Source: Planomonospora sp. ID67723
Lineage (GTDB): Bacteria > Actinomycetota > Actinomycetes > Streptosporangiales > Streptosporangiaceae
Direction: 5' to 3'
NCBI RefSeq assembly: GCF_015711605.1
Contig: NZ_JABTEZ010000004.1
Location: 806,001 to 870,000 of the forward strand
Length of the DNA: 64,000 nucleotides
How positions within the stretch are numbered: the stretch's first letter is position 1; every line of letters starts with the position of its first letter. The notes under the pieces are model-generated. The model saw only the letters and a program-made list of their open reading frames with translations. It searched no databases and was not told the DNA's origin. Below are positions 17,293-26,154 of this stretch, one piece after another. The position numbers and the translations under genes are program-made.

Positions 17293-17937
17293 TCAGGACT
17301 CCAGGTAGCGCAGTACGGCGAGCACCCGGCGGCTGTAGCCGGTGACGTGCAGCAGCCCGAGCTTGTCGAAGATGGCGTTGACGTGTTTCTCGACCGCGCT
17401 CTGCGAGATGTGCAGCCGCTCGGCCGTGGAGGCGTTCGTACGGCCCTGCGCCATCTGGTCGAGCACCTCCCGCTCGCGGGGCGTGAGCCTGCCCAGCGGG
17501 TCCAGATGGGTGGTGCGGGCCAGCAGCTGGCGCACCACCTCGGGGTCGAAGGCCGCCCCGCCGGCGCCGACCCGCTCCAGCGCGTCGAGGAAGTCGGCGA
17601 CCTGGGCCACCCGGTCCTTCAGCAGGTAGCCGACGCCCTCCACGTCACCGCTCATCAGTTCGGTCGCGTACCGCTTCTCGACGTACTGCGAGAGCACCAG
17701 CACCCGGGTCCGCGGCCTGCGGCGGCGGATCTCCAGCACCGCCCGCAGCCCCTCGTCGGTGTGCGTCGGCGGCATCCGCACGTCGGCGACCACGACGTCG
17801 GGCTCGTGCTCGGCCGCCGCCGCGATGAGCGCCTCGCCGTCCCCGACCGCGGCCGGGACCTCGTGGCCCTCCTCCACCAGCAGCCGGACCAGACCCTCGC
17901 GCAGCAGCGCCGAGTCCTCGGCCAGGATCACGCGCAC
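17293..17937 (-). CDS. NarL/LuxR-family response regulator
   Basis: The 214-residue regulator has a receiver domain with an acidic pocket (AEDS near 7-9), the phospho-acceptor Asp in VVVADVRMPP near 53 and Lys in YLLKDRV near 106. A C-terminal LuxR HTH follows (LTPREREVLDQMAQGRTNAS). It starts at GTG 17937, 34 bases after the histidine-kinase gene, and forms one operon with it and the DedA gene. Phosphorylation by that kinase is expected; targets are unknown. Confidence 0.9.
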   Translation of the reverse strand: MRVILAEDSALLREGLVRLLVEEGHEVPAAVGDGEALIAAAAEHEPDVVVADVRMPPTHTDEGLRAVLEIRRRRPRTRVLVLSQYVEKRYATELMSGDVEGVGYLLKDRVAQVADFLDALERVGAGGAAFDPEVVRQLLARTTHLDPLGRLTPREREVLDQMAQGRTNASTAERLHISQSAVEKHVNAIFDKLGLLHVTGYSRRVLAVLRYLES

Positions 17938-17971
17938 GTAGCCTCCCGGACTGTCGCGGGAACGAATGTCG

Positions 17972-19198
17972 TCAGCCGCACGGCAGCTCCGCTGTGATCA
18001 CGGTGGGCCCGCCGGGCGGACTGTCCACGCGCAGGCGGCCGTCCAGCGCGGCGACCCGCAGGGCCAGGCCGGACAGCCCTCCGCCCGAGGGGTCGGCGCC
18101 GCCCCGGCCGTCGTCCCGCGTCCGCACCACGACCACCGTGCCCTCTGCCCTGTCCTCTGCCGCGCCGTCGCCGGCGGTTCGGGCGGTGACGTCCACGGTG
18201 ACGGCGCTCGCCCGCGCGTGCTTGACGGCGTTGGTGACCGCCTCGCTGACCACGAAGTAGGCGGCCGTCTCCACCGGCCCCGGCGGGCGCTCGCGCAGGC
18301 CGTACCGGATCGTGACCGGGACCCCCGCGCGCTCGGCGACGCCGGCCAGCGCGTCCCTCAGGCCGAGGGTGTCCAGCCCGCTCGGGTAGACCCGCCAGGC
18401 GACCTCCCGCAGTTCGCTCAAGGCCTCCTGCGCCTCGGCGTGGGCCTGCCCGAGCAGCTCGTCGAGCAGTTCCGGCGAGCGGCCCCTGCGGGCCCGGCCG
18501 ATCAGCACGGCCAACGCGACCAGGCGCTGCTGCACCCCGTCGTGCAGGTCGCGCTCGATCCGCCTGCGCTCCTGGTCGACGGCCGCCACGGCGCCCGCGC
18601 GGGTCTCGGCCAGCTCTGCGATGCGGCGCCGGAGCAGCTCGGTGGGGCTCGGGCCGAGGGCCGCCAGGGCGAGCCTGCGCTCCACGGCCACCAGGCCGAC
18701 CAGTCCCATGACCTCCAGGAAGAGCAGGACCAGGCCGGCGAACGCAATATAGGCCACGACCAGCGGTTGCGGCGGCATGCCGTCGAACGGCTCGCCCCGG
18801 CCCCACTGCCAGGCGATCGTCACCCCGACGCCGATCCCGTAGACCAGGAGCAGCAGGACCGCCGCGGCCAGCAGCCCGGCGGGGAGACGCCGGGCGAGGT
18901 AGCCCAGCGCCCTGCGGCCGTCGTAGCCGGAGACCTCGACCCCGCCGAGCAGGCCCAGCCGCCGGACCTCCAGGGCGGCCAGCCGCACGGCCCCGGCCAG
19001 CACGCGCGGCCGGGCGCGCGCGGAGAGCAGGAGCGGACCGGCCCCGGCGAGGAAGACCAGTCCGGCCAGGGCCGAGACGATCCCCAGGGCGATGCCGGCC
19101 AGCGCCTTCGCGGCCCGTGCCGCTATCGGATGCGCGGCCCGTGCCGCTATCGGATGCGCGGCCCGTGCCGCTATCGGATGCGCAGCCCGTGCCGTCAT
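17972..19198 (-). CDS. Sensor histidine kinase (HisKA_3) with repeated N-terminal tail
   Basis: The 408-residue kinase has about four to five transmembrane helices (roughly 32-65, 110-140 and 155-190). The HisKA_3 phospho-His lies in IERDLHDGVQQRL near residue 230, and an HATPase_c domain follows with the N-box SEAVTNAVKHA. It should phosphorylate the response regulator encoded next. Residues 4-30 are three copies of an Ala-His-Pro octapeptide encoded by a perfect 24-bp DNA repeat. The start codon overlaps the stop of the DedA gene by four bases (ATGA), so the three genes are probably co-translated. Confidence 0.88.
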   Translation of the reverse strand: MTARAAHPIAARAAHPIAARAAHPIAARAAKALAGIALGIVSALAGLVFLAGAGPLLLSARARPRVLAGAVRLAALEVRRLGLLGGVEVSGYDGRRALGYLARRLPAGLLAAAVLLLLVYGIGVGVTIAWQWGRGEPFDGMPPQPLVVAYIAFAGLVLLFLEVMGLVGLVAVERRLALAALGPSPTELLRRRIAELAETRAGAVAAVDQERRRIERDLHDGVQQRLVALAVLIGRARRGRSPELLDELLGQAHAEAQEALSELREVAWRVYPSGLDTLGLRDALAGVAERAGVPVTIRYGLRERPPGPVETAAYFVVSEAVTNAVKHARASAVTVDVTARTAGDGAAEDRAEGTVVVVRTRDDGRGGADPSGGGLSGLALRVAALDGRLRVDSPPGGPTVITAELPCG

Positions 19199-19200
19199 CG
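19111..19200. repeat. 24-bp tandem repeat, three full copies plus a partial copy
   Basis: Three identical 24-base units (19111-19134, 19135-19158, 19159-19182) are followed by a diverged 18-base partial copy. They encode the Ala/Arg-His-Pro-Ile tail of the histidine kinase. The unit is a multiple of three, so a change in copy number would keep the frame. Confidence 0.95.
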
Positions 19201-19842
19201 GGCGTGGTGCTTGCCCTTGCGCCGGTCCGCCACCCGGACCCAGATGAAGATCACGATGGCGAGCAGGACGACGCCCAGGACGGCCTTGGAGACGATCCCC
19301 ATGTACCGCTCGACCAGCTCCCAGTTCTCACCGAGGGTGTAACCGGCCATCACGAAGGCGGTGTTCCAGATGAGACTGCCCGCCAGGGTGAGGATGGTGA
19401 AGATCGAGATCGGCATGCGCTCGACCCCGGCGGGGATCGAGATGAGGCTGCGGAAGATGGGGATCATCCGCCCGAAGAAGACCGTCTTCTTGCCGTGCCG
19501 GGCGAACCACGCCTCGGTCTTCTCGATGTCGGAGACGCTGATCAGCGGCAGCCGCGAGGCGATGGCGATCACCCGCTCCCGGCCGAGCAGCGCGCCGATC
19601 CCGTACAGCGCCAGCGCGCCGATCACCGATCCCAGGGTGGTCCAGAGCACGGCGTCGAACAGGGTCATGTTCCCCTTGCTGGCGGTGAACCCGGCCAGCG
19701 GCAGGATCACCTCGCTCGGCAGCGGGGGGAACAGGTTCTCCAGCGCGATCGCGATCCCCGCCCCGGGCGCCCCCAGGGTCTCCATAAGGCCGATCGCCCA
19801 CCCGGCGACCCCGCTGACCTCTTCGACAGTCGTTGAACTCAT
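19195..19842 (-). CDS. DedA family membrane protein
   Basis: The 215-residue protein has the DedA/SNARE-associated (VTT) domain. It shows the early ENLFPPLPSEVILPLAG motif, the amphipathic FFGRMIPIFRSLISIPAG motif with conserved Arg, and a final helix with a basic tail. DedA proteins act in undecaprenyl-phosphate or phospholipid flipping; family members recycle lipid carriers or affect membrane potential. It is first in an operon with a two-component system, which might answer to envelope state, but that is inference. Confidence 0.9.
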   Translation of the reverse strand: MSSTTVEEVSGVAGWAIGLMETLGAPGAGIAIALENLFPPLPSEVILPLAGFTASKGNMTLFDAVLWTTLGSVIGALALYGIGALLGRERVIAIASRLPLISVSDIEKTEAWFARHGKKTVFFGRMIPIFRSLISIPAGVERMPISIFTILTLAGSLIWNTAFVMAGYTLGENWELVERYMGIVSKAVLGVVLLAIVIFIWVRVADRRKGKHHAR

Positions 19843-20130
19843 GCCCCAAGGCTAGGGACACGGGGTTATGCCGTGCATGAGGCGTGCCGCCAGACTCCCC
19901 TGGCGTGCGCCCCAGCCCTGGGGGTGCGGAAAGCCCCAGGCTCCGCCCGTACGGCCGCCCGTTCGGGAGCGGCCGGTGGGACGACCGGGAGATCGACGGT
20001 GTTTCCGCACGTCAGAACGGGTTGCGTCCGTGTCCGACGGCCACCTCGGCCGGATACGGCGCCCCGGCGCGAACGGGGCCAAGGGCGCCGCCACGGCCGG
20101 TGGAATCCGGGAGATGCAGGCCGGTGTGAC
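19843..20130. other. Intergenic region, no gene recognised
   Basis: These 288 bases lie between the DedA start and the end of the BTAD regulator gene. They should hold the promoter of the DedA operon. I see no convincing ORF, riboswitch or long hairpin. Confidence 0.4.
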
Positions 20131-22188
20131 TTATCTCATAGTTTCGCGCGGCCGGAGAGCGGTGGCGAGGTCGCCCAGACACCGGGAGACGGGGCCCAGG
20201 GTGAGCAGGCCGCTGCCCGCCCCCGCCAGTTCCGTCGCCGCGGGAGTGAGCGCGGTCAGGGCACGCTCCATCGTCTCCCGGTCGTCGAGGGCGACGGCCG
20301 CCCGCGCGACCAGGCACCACAGTGCCTCGAACAGCAGGTCCCGAGGCGGGTCCGGGACCTGGCGCAGCACGCTCGCGGCCTCGCCGTGACGGCCCTGGGC
20401 CAGCAGAGCCAGGGGGTGGACCCAGGGCTCGTACGGTCCCCAGTCGGTGTGCTCGCCAGCCCGGACGGGCAGCGCGTGCCGCAGCCGCAGGCACAGCAGT
20501 GCGAGCGGCAGCAGACCGTGTTCCAGCCCCGGCATGCCGGCACCGTCCAGCCGCGCGGCGGCGTCCCGGTAGGCAGCCTCCACTTCGGTGACCGGCGCCC
20601 GGCCGGTGGCGTCCAGCCGCAGCGCCCGGTACCACCCGGTGAACACGCCTGCCAGCGGCAGTTCGTGGCGCTCGGCCAGACGATCGGCGGCCGCCGCGTG
20701 CCGGTCGGCGCCGGGGAAGTCGGCGAGCGCGCTGCGGGCCTGGAGGCGGATGAGGTGGCCGAGCACCTCGAAGGTGACCAGCCCGTGCCGGGTGGAGAGG
20801 GCGACCAGCTCGGCGCCGATCTCGTCGCGGCGCGATGCCAGGCCCGCCCGGTGGAAGGTCTGCATGAACGCGCCGTTGAGGGCGAAGGCCAGCAGCGTGG
20901 GGTCGTCCAGTCCGCGCGCGATCTCCTCGGCCTGGCGGGCGGCCTGGGGGCCGCGCGCCGAACGGGTGCCGCGTGACTCCACGGCGATCGTGGCCAGCAG
21001 GCGGGCCCGGGCCGCCTCGTGCCCGCCGGGCGGGAGGGCGGCCAGGGTGCGTTCGGCCGCCGCCACGACCTGCGCCGCCTGCCCCGGGTCGTCGGCACGG
21101 GTCCAGATCGCCGGGACGTCGTACATGCCGATCACGCGGGCGGTCAGCTCCGCATCGCCCAGTTCCTCGGTCGCGGCGATCGCCTCGACCCGGTGCTCGC
21201 GGGCCGCCTGGAGGCCGCCGCCGCCGGTCACCGCGAGACCGCGCAGCAGGCCCACCGTCGACTCCAGCCGGGCCCGGGCGGCCGATGGCACGCTCCGGTC
21301 GTAGGCCGCGGTCGCCCGCGCCCACACCCGCGCCACCGTCTCGCCGGGCCGCCCGGCGGGGTCCAGATGCTGGGCGTGGTGGAGGATGTCGGCCTCCAGC
21401 CGGCGCAGTCCCGCACCCGGATCCACCCCCAGCTGCTCGACCAGGAGCGTCCGCGCCCGGCGCAGCACCGCGAGCGCGTCGCCTTGGCGGCCGGTGCGGT
21501 ACAGCGCCAGCGCCAGAAGCCTCCAGGCGTCCTCCCGCCAGGGGTGCTCGGTCACATGGGCGTCCAGATCCGGCACCGCCTCGGCCGCGAGCCCCAGAGC
21601 CAGGCGGGCCTCGGCCCGGCGTTCGACGGCGTGCAACCGCAGCTCCGCCAGGCGCGAACGCTCCGCACGGACCCAGGGCTCGTCGGCGAACTCCGCGTAG
21701 GCGGGCCCGCGCCACCACCCGAGCGCCTCCTCCAGCCCCGCCAGCGCATCCTCGGGCCGCAGCGCCGCAGCGGCGGCCACGGTCCGCTCGAAGCACCAGG
21801 CGTCCACCGCTCCGGAGCCGGCGCGCAGTGCGTATCCCGGCCCCTCGGTGACCAGCAACCGGGCCGGTGCACGGGGCGGGCGCTCCGGTTCCAGAGCGCG
21901 GCGCAGCGCGGCCACGAAGGTGCGCAGCGCGCCCACTGCGCCGGTGGGGGGATCCGCCCACAGGTCCTCGACCAGGCGGGTGACCGGGACGACACGGCGG
22001 CGGGCGACGATCAGCCGGGCCAGCACCGCGCGGTGCCGGGGCCCCTTCAGGTCGACCGCGCCCCCGGTGCCGTCCCCGGTGCCGTCCCAGGCGGTCACCG
22101 GCCCCAGCACCCCGAACACGACTCGCACGCCTGACCGTCCTTCCCGGGCATCGCCCAGGTCACGGTAGCGCGCTGACCGGATGCTCAT
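20131..22188 (-). CDS. BTAD-domain (SARP-like) transcriptional regulator
   Basis: The 685-residue protein begins with an OmpR-type winged helix (about 25-115; VDLKGPRHRAVLARLIV and GAVGALRTFVAALRRALE). A BTAD domain follows (about 120-270; HPWREDAWRLLALALYRTGRQGDAL). The long C-terminal part is helical and TPR-like. It lacks the NB-ARC ATPase with its Walker motifs found in AfsR. SARP/BTAD proteins bind direct repeats and often activate secondary-metabolite genes, but no cluster is in view. The start may be ATG 22188 or GTG 22128, the latter behind AAGGACGG. It is divergent from an alpha/beta-hydrolase gene that it may control. Confidence 0.85.
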   Translation of the reverse strand: MSIRSARYRDLGDAREGRSGVRVVFGVLGPVTAWDGTGDGTGGAVDLKGPRHRAVLARLIVARRRVVPVTRLVEDLWADPPTGAVGALRTFVAALRRALEPERPPRAPARLLVTEGPGYALRAGSGAVDAWCFERTVAAAAALRPEDALAGLEEALGWWRGPAYAEFADEPWVRAERSRLAELRLHAVERRAEARLALGLAAEAVPDLDAHVTEHPWREDAWRLLALALYRTGRQGDALAVLRRARTLLVEQLGVDPGAGLRRLEADILHHAQHLDPAGRPGETVARVWARATAAYDRSVPSAARARLESTVGLLRGLAVTGGGGLQAAREHRVEAIAATEELGDAELTARVIGMYDVPAIWTRADDPGQAAQVVAAAERTLAALPPGGHEAARARLLATIAVESRGTRSARGPQAARQAEEIARGLDDPTLLAFALNGAFMQTFHRAGLASRRDEIGAELVALSTRHGLVTFEVLGHLIRLQARSALADFPGADRHAAAADRLAERHELPLAGVFTGWYRALRLDATGRAPVTEVEAAYRDAAARLDGAGMPGLEHGLLPLALLCLRLRHALPVRAGEHTDWGPYEPWVHPLALLAQGRHGEAASVLRQVPDPPRDLLFEALWCLVARAAVALDDRETMERALTALTPAATELAGAGSGLLTLGPVSRCLGDLATALRPRETMR

Positions 22189-22241
22189 TCACCCCCGGCA
22201 GGCTGGAGGCATTCGGACCACCCCATGGAAAGGGCGCAATC

Positions 22242-23129
22242 ATGACGCCTGTCATCCCCGATTTCGACTACCGGCGCGTCCCCGTCGCCGACGACGTGTC
22301 CTTGAACGTCGCCGTCGCGGGCTCGGGACCCGCGATCGTGCTGCTGCACGGCTTCCCCCAGACCCACCTCATGTGGCGGCACGTCGCGGCTGATCTGATG
22401 GCCGACCACACCGTGATCTGCCCCGATCTGCGCGGCTACGGCGCCAGCGACAAACCCGCCGACGCCGGCGGCACCTACGCCAAGCGCACCATGGCCGCCG
22501 ACGTCATCGCCCTGGCCCGCGCGCTGGGGCACGACCGCTTCGCGCTGGCCGGGCACGACCGCGGCGCCCTGGTCGCATTCCGCGCCGGTCTCGACCACCC
22601 TGAGGCGATCACCCATCTGGCCTGCCTCGACGTACTGCCGACCCTGGACATGTGGGAGGTGATGCACGGCACCGGCGCCGTCGTCGGCTTCCACCTCTAC
22701 CTGATGGCGCAGTCGCCGGGGCTGCCCGAGCAGATGATCACGGCCAGCGCGGATGCCTTCTTCGGTCACTTCCTCGACGTCTGGGCCAACGACCCGCAGG
22801 CGATCCCCGCCGATGTCCGTACGGCCTACCTGGACGCCTGCCGCGCGGCCGTTGCCTCGATCGTCGCCGACTACCGTGCCTCCGCCACCGTCGACGTCGA
22901 CCATGACGGGGCCGACCGGGAGGCCGGCAACCGGCTGCGGATGCCGGTCACCGTGCTCCAGCAGGACTGGGGCGCCGCGCTCGGTTTCGACGCCGCCGCG
23001 CTGTGGCGCGCCTGGGCGCCCGACCTGCGGCACGTCACCGTCACCTGCGGTCATTTCATGGCCGAAGAGGCGCCTGCCGACATCGCCAAAGCCCTGCGCG
23101 ACCTCCTCTCCCGCCGCCTTTCCGTCTAG
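22242..23129 (+). CDS. Alpha/beta-hydrolase, haloacetate dehalogenase/epoxide hydrolase-like
   Basis: The 295-residue protein carries HGFPQTHLMWRHVA near 36-49, DLRGYGASDKP near 66-76 and the Asp nucleophile in AGHDRGALVAFR near 107. An Asp nucleophile with HGFPQ and the DLRGYG loop is typical of fluoroacetate dehalogenases and epoxide hydrolases, not esterases. The His base is likely in VTCGHFMAEEAP near 270. It opens 53 bases from the divergent BTAD regulator gene. The natural substrate is not known. Confidence 0.82.
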   Translation: MTPVIPDFDYRRVPVADDVSLNVAVAGSGPAIVLLHGFPQTHLMWRHVAADLMADHTVICPDLRGYGASDKPADAGGTYAKRTMAADVIALARALGHDRFALAGHDRGALVAFRAGLDHPEAITHLACLDVLPTLDMWEVMHGTGAVVGFHLYLMAQSPGLPEQMITASADAFFGHFLDVWANDPQAIPADVRTAYLDACRAAVASIVADYRASATVDVDHDGADREAGNRLRMPVTVLQQDWGAALGFDAAALWRAWAPDLRHVTVTCGHFMAEEAPADIAKALRDLLSRRLSV

Positions 23130-23222
23130 GCCGCACCGGGCTGACCGCGCGTCAAGCCGGGCAAGCGTCGCCCTGGTGCGGCACTAGGCTGTACGGCGTC
23201 CGTACTGCGTGGAGGAGAGCCC

Positions 23223-23267
23223 ATGGCCGCACCAGTCGCCCGCCACACGAAGCCTGCGCGGCCGTGA
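23223..23267 (+). CDS. 14-codon mini-ORF translationally coupled to the AlkZ-like gene
   Basis: ATG at 23223 sits behind a strong GGAGGAG and encodes MAAPVARHTKPARP. Its TGA (23265-23267) overlaps the GTG start (23264-23266) of the next gene. That downstream start has no ribosome site of its own. Coupling or a leader peptide is inferred. The alternative is an N-terminal frameshift. Confidence 0.45.
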   Translation: MAAPVARHTKPARP

Positions 23268-24325
23268 CGTCCTCGCACGAGATCGCCCTGCTCAGGCTCG
23301 CGGCGCAGCGCCTCGCCGCGCCGGGCCTGGCCACCCCGGGTGAGGCCGTCCGCCTGCTGACCGCCGTGCAGGCGCAGGACTATCCGGGGGCCCTCACCTC
23401 GGTCGCGCTGCGCACCGCGGCGGGGACCCGCCTGTCCGTCGAGGCCGCGCTCGACGCCGGCGAGATCGTCAGGTCCTGGCCGATGCGCGGCACCCTCCAC
23501 TTCGTCGCGGCCGAGGACCTGCCCTGGATGCTGGAGCTGATGGCGCCGCGGGTCATCGCCGCCGCCCGTGCCCGCCACGCCGAACTCGGCCTCGACGCGT
23601 CCTCCTTCGACAAGGCCCGCGAGCTCGCCGTGGGCGCTCTGTCGGGCGGGCGCCGGCTGCGCCGCGACGACCTGATGGCCGTGTGGGACGCCGGCGGCCT
23701 GTCCACGACCGGGCAGCGCGGCTACCACATGCTCGGCCACCTGGCGCAGACCGGCGTCCTCTGCCTCGGGCCGGTGCGCGAGAACGAGCAACTGGTCGTG
23801 CTCGTCGACGAGTGGATCCCCGCCCCGAGACACCTGCAGCGAGAGGAGGCCCTCGGCGAGCTGGCGCTGCGATACTTCCGCGGCCACGGCCCGGCCACCC
23901 TCAAGGACTTCGCCCGATGGACGAACCTCCTGATGGCCGACGCCCGGGCCGGCCTCGCGCTCGCCCGCCCCCGGCTCGCCCGCCTGGAGTCCGGCGGAGC
24001 CGAGCACTTCATGGACCCTCAGACCCCCGAGCTGCTCGACGCACACCGCTCCCGCGCCCGCGGCGTCTTCCTGCTCCCCGGGTTCGACGAGTTCATGCTG
24101 GGCTACCTGGACCGCGGCGCCGCGCTGCCCGCCGAGTTCGCCGACCGCATCGTGCCGGGAGGCAACGGCGTGTTCCAGCCCACCGTCGTGAGCGACGGCC
24201 GGGTCGTCGGGACCTGGAAGCGCACCGGCCGCGGCGCGCAGCGCACCGTGGCCGCGACGGCGTTCACCGCCTTCTCCGACCGGGTCACCGAGGAGATCCC
24301 CCGGCTGTACGCCGCCCTGCCGTAG
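23264..24325 (+). CDS. Winged-helix DNA-binding protein of the AlkZ/YcaQ family (HTH_42)
   Basis: The 353-residue protein is built of tandem winged helices. It has the early VQAQDYPG motif near residue 38, which corresponds to the catalytic Q-x-Q loop of AlkZ-type DNA glycosylases; these unhook crosslinked or alkylated purines. Other family blocks are WPMRGTLHFVAAEDLPWML, GPATLKDFARWTNL and LLPGFDEFMLGYLDR. Many actinobacteria keep several paralogues, some linked to genotoxin self-resistance. No toxin cluster is seen here, so housekeeping repair is equally possible. The start is coupled to a short upstream ORF. Confidence 0.8.
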   Translation: MTSSHEIALLRLAAQRLAAPGLATPGEAVRLLTAVQAQDYPGALTSVALRTAAGTRLSVEAALDAGEIVRSWPMRGTLHFVAAEDLPWMLELMAPRVIAAARARHAELGLDASSFDKARELAVGALSGGRRLRRDDLMAVWDAGGLSTTGQRGYHMLGHLAQTGVLCLGPVRENEQLVVLVDEWIPAPRHLQREEALGELALRYFRGHGPATLKDFARWTNLLMADARAGLALARPRLARLESGGAEHFMDPQTPELLDAHRSRARGVFLLPGFDEFMLGYLDRGAALPAEFADRIVPGGNGVFQPTVVSDGRVVGTWKRTGRGAQRTVAATAFTAFSDRVTEEIPRLYAALP

Positions 24326-24346
24326 GCCCCGGAACGGGCCGGGCCC

Positions 24347-24982
24347 TCAGCCGCCCTCCTGCCTGAGGTGGACCGCCTCCCCCGGCTCGACGACCGCGCG
24401 GCCCGCCGTCAGCGTGGCCACCCAGTCGGGGAAGGCCGCCAGCTCCGACTCGCGCACCGCCACCTCCAGCCCCACCCGCGCGCCGTAGCGGACCCGCCTG
24501 ATCTCGTACGGCGAGGCCCGAAGGCTGTTCTCCAGCCGCCCGGCCTGGACGTGGTCCACCGTCACCGTCATGACCCGCGCGGGCACCATCGTCACCGGAG
24601 CCGACAGGTCCAGCGTCTTGGCGACCGCGCCGCCGTAGGCGCGCACCAGCCCGCCCGCGCCCAGCTTCACCCCGCCGAAGTAGCGCGTGACCACCGCCAC
24701 CACGTCGCCGATCCCCCGGCGCAGCAGCGTCTCCAGCATCGGCGCGCCGGCCGTGCCGCCGGGTTCGCCGTCGTCGTCGGCCCGCTGGACCCGCCGGTCT
24801 CCGCCGATCACATAGGCCGAGCAGTTGTGTGTGGCGTCGGCGTGGAGCTCCCTGCGCCCGGCGACGACCGCGCGGGCGGCCTCCTCCGAGGAGGCCGGGG
24901 CCAGCAGGCAGATGAACCGCGACCCCTTGACCTCTGTCTCGTGCTCGATCTGCTCTTCCAGCGTCAGGTACGGCTCAGCCAC
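24347..24982 (-). CDS. YigZ/IMPACT family protein
   Basis: The 211-residue protein has the UPF0029 N-terminal domain (KGSRFICLLAP, HNCSAYVIGG, DDDGEPGGTAGAPML and the signature VVTRYFGGVKLGAGGLVRAYGGAV). A DUF1949-like C-terminal ferredoxin-like domain follows. Family members are linked to translation or stress control, but the bacterial role is not settled. The GTG at 24982 was chosen because it gives the usual family N-terminus. It converges with the AlkZ-like gene. Confidence 0.9.
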   Translation of the reverse strand: MAEPYLTLEEQIEHETEVKGSRFICLLAPASSEEAARAVVAGRRELHADATHNCSAYVIGGDRRVQRADDDGEPGGTAGAPMLETLLRRGIGDVVAVVTRYFGGVKLGAGGLVRAYGGAVAKTLDLSAPVTMVPARVMTVTVDHVQAGRLENSLRASPYEIRRVRYGARVGLEVAVRESELAAFPDWVATLTAGRAVVEPGEAVHLRQEGG

Positions 24983-25121
24983 CCTGGCAGGGTACCGGCG
25001 GGGAGGGGAGGTCGCCGTCCGGGCAGGGGCGGAGGCGGGAGCGACACGGGACGCGATCTCGCCTCTGCGTTCCCGCCGTGATTGGCTTGTCGGGTCGGTG
25101 ATGTCTGAACCGATCCGCTTC

Positions 25122-25136
25122 CTTTACAAAGTAGAT
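25122..25136. promoter_or_regulatory. CTTTAC-N3-GTAGAT box, copy 3, upstream of PIG-L gene
   Basis: CTTTAC, AAA, GTAGAT ends 17 bases before the ATG at 25154. The sequence to its left matches that of copy 1: TCTGAA, seven variable bases, then GCTTCCTTTAC at the same spacing. Confidence 0.5.
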
Positions 25137-25153
25137 TCACTGTGGGGGCCACG

Positions 25154-25885
25154 ATGACCGAGCAGCTCGAAGCGATGCCCACCGACTGGCAGCGGGCCCT
25201 GGCGATCGTGGCCCATCCCGACGACCTGGAGTACGGCACGGCCGCGGCCATCGCCGGCTGGGTCGACGAGCGCCGCGAGGTCTCCTACCTGCTGGTCACG
25301 CGCGGTGAGGCGGGGATCGCCACCATGGACCCGGGCAAGGCCGCCTTCGTGCGCGAGCGGGAGCAGCGGGCCAGCGCCGCGGTGGTCGGGGTGACCTCGG
25401 TGGAGTTCCTCGACCACCCGGACGGGGTGATCGAGTACGGCCCGGCGCTGCGCAAGGACCTCGCCGCGGCGATCAGGAGGCACCGGCCCGAACTGGTGCT
25501 GACCATCAACCACCACGACACCTGGGGCGGGGTCGCCTGGAACACCCCCGACCACCGGGTGGTCGGCCGGGCCGTCCTGGACGCCGCCGGTGACGCGGGG
25601 AACCGGTGGATCTTCCCCGAGCTGTCCGCCGCCGGCCTGGCGCCCTGGGACGGCGTGCGCTGGGTGGCCGTGAGCGGCTCCCCGAGCCCGACCCACGCCG
25701 TCGAGGTGAGCGGCGGCGTGGAGCGCGCCATCCGCTCCCTGCTGGAGCACCGCGCCTACATCGAGGCGCTCACCGACGAGGATCCGGAGAGCTACTGCCG
25801 TACCTTCATCGAACAGGCCACCTCCATGGCGTCCGCCCGCTTCGGCGGCCGCCCGGCCGTCGGCTTCGAGCTGTTCCCGCGCTGA
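25154..25885 (+). CDS. PIG-L family deacetylase (LmbE-like)
   Basis: The 243-residue protein has the zinc-site motif AHPDDLEYG near residues 20-28 and the later metal His in TINHHDTWGG and TPDHRVVGRA. Relatives remove N-acetyl groups from GlcNAc-containing metabolites, for example mycothiol precursors (MshB), bacillithiol precursors or xenobiotic conjugates (Mca). Sequence alone does not choose between these. The ATG at 25154 has a GGGG run five bases upstream; a GTG 12 bases earlier is possible. It is preceded by the repeated CTTTAC-N3-GTAGAT box. Confidence 0.86.
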   Translation: MTEQLEAMPTDWQRALAIVAHPDDLEYGTAAAIAGWVDERREVSYLLVTRGEAGIATMDPGKAAFVREREQRASAAVVGVTSVEFLDHPDGVIEYGPALRKDLAAAIRRHRPELVLTINHHDTWGGVAWNTPDHRVVGRAVLDAAGDAGNRWIFPELSAAGLAPWDGVRWVAVSGSPSPTHAVEVSGGVERAIRSLLEHRAYIEALTDEDPESYCRTFIEQATSMASARFGGRPAVGFELFPR

Positions 25886-25896
25886 TCTCGGACCGC

Positions 25897-25926
25897 CGCG
25901 GGAACCGGGTCGCGCCGGTTCCCGCG
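25897..25926 (+). terminator. Terminator after the PIG-L gene
   Basis: CGCGGGAACCGG and CCGGTTCCCGCG form a perfect 12-bp stem with a 6-base loop, starting 12 bases after the stop codon. Confidence 0.75.
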
Positions 25927-26154
25927 CGAGACGCGCACCTTCACCGGGGCACCGCGGGCGCACGGAGTCGTGCCTCCCCTCCTCACCCGGCGTTCCGGCC
26001 CGCCCGAGGGGAGAAGCACCGGCGCAGGCCGGAAGCCCCGGTCGCGGCGCCGGTCTCCGGCTTGGGGTCCGCCGGCACGGCCGGCCATCCGTGCGCGACC
26101 TCATCGAAGACGGCTCCGACATGGGCCCGCACGCCTGCGGAAAGCCCGGCTAAA

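Noticed and set aside
22128-22188. AfsR-type regulator with ATPase domain at 20131-22188
   Set aside because: No Walker A or B motif is present after the BTAD domain.
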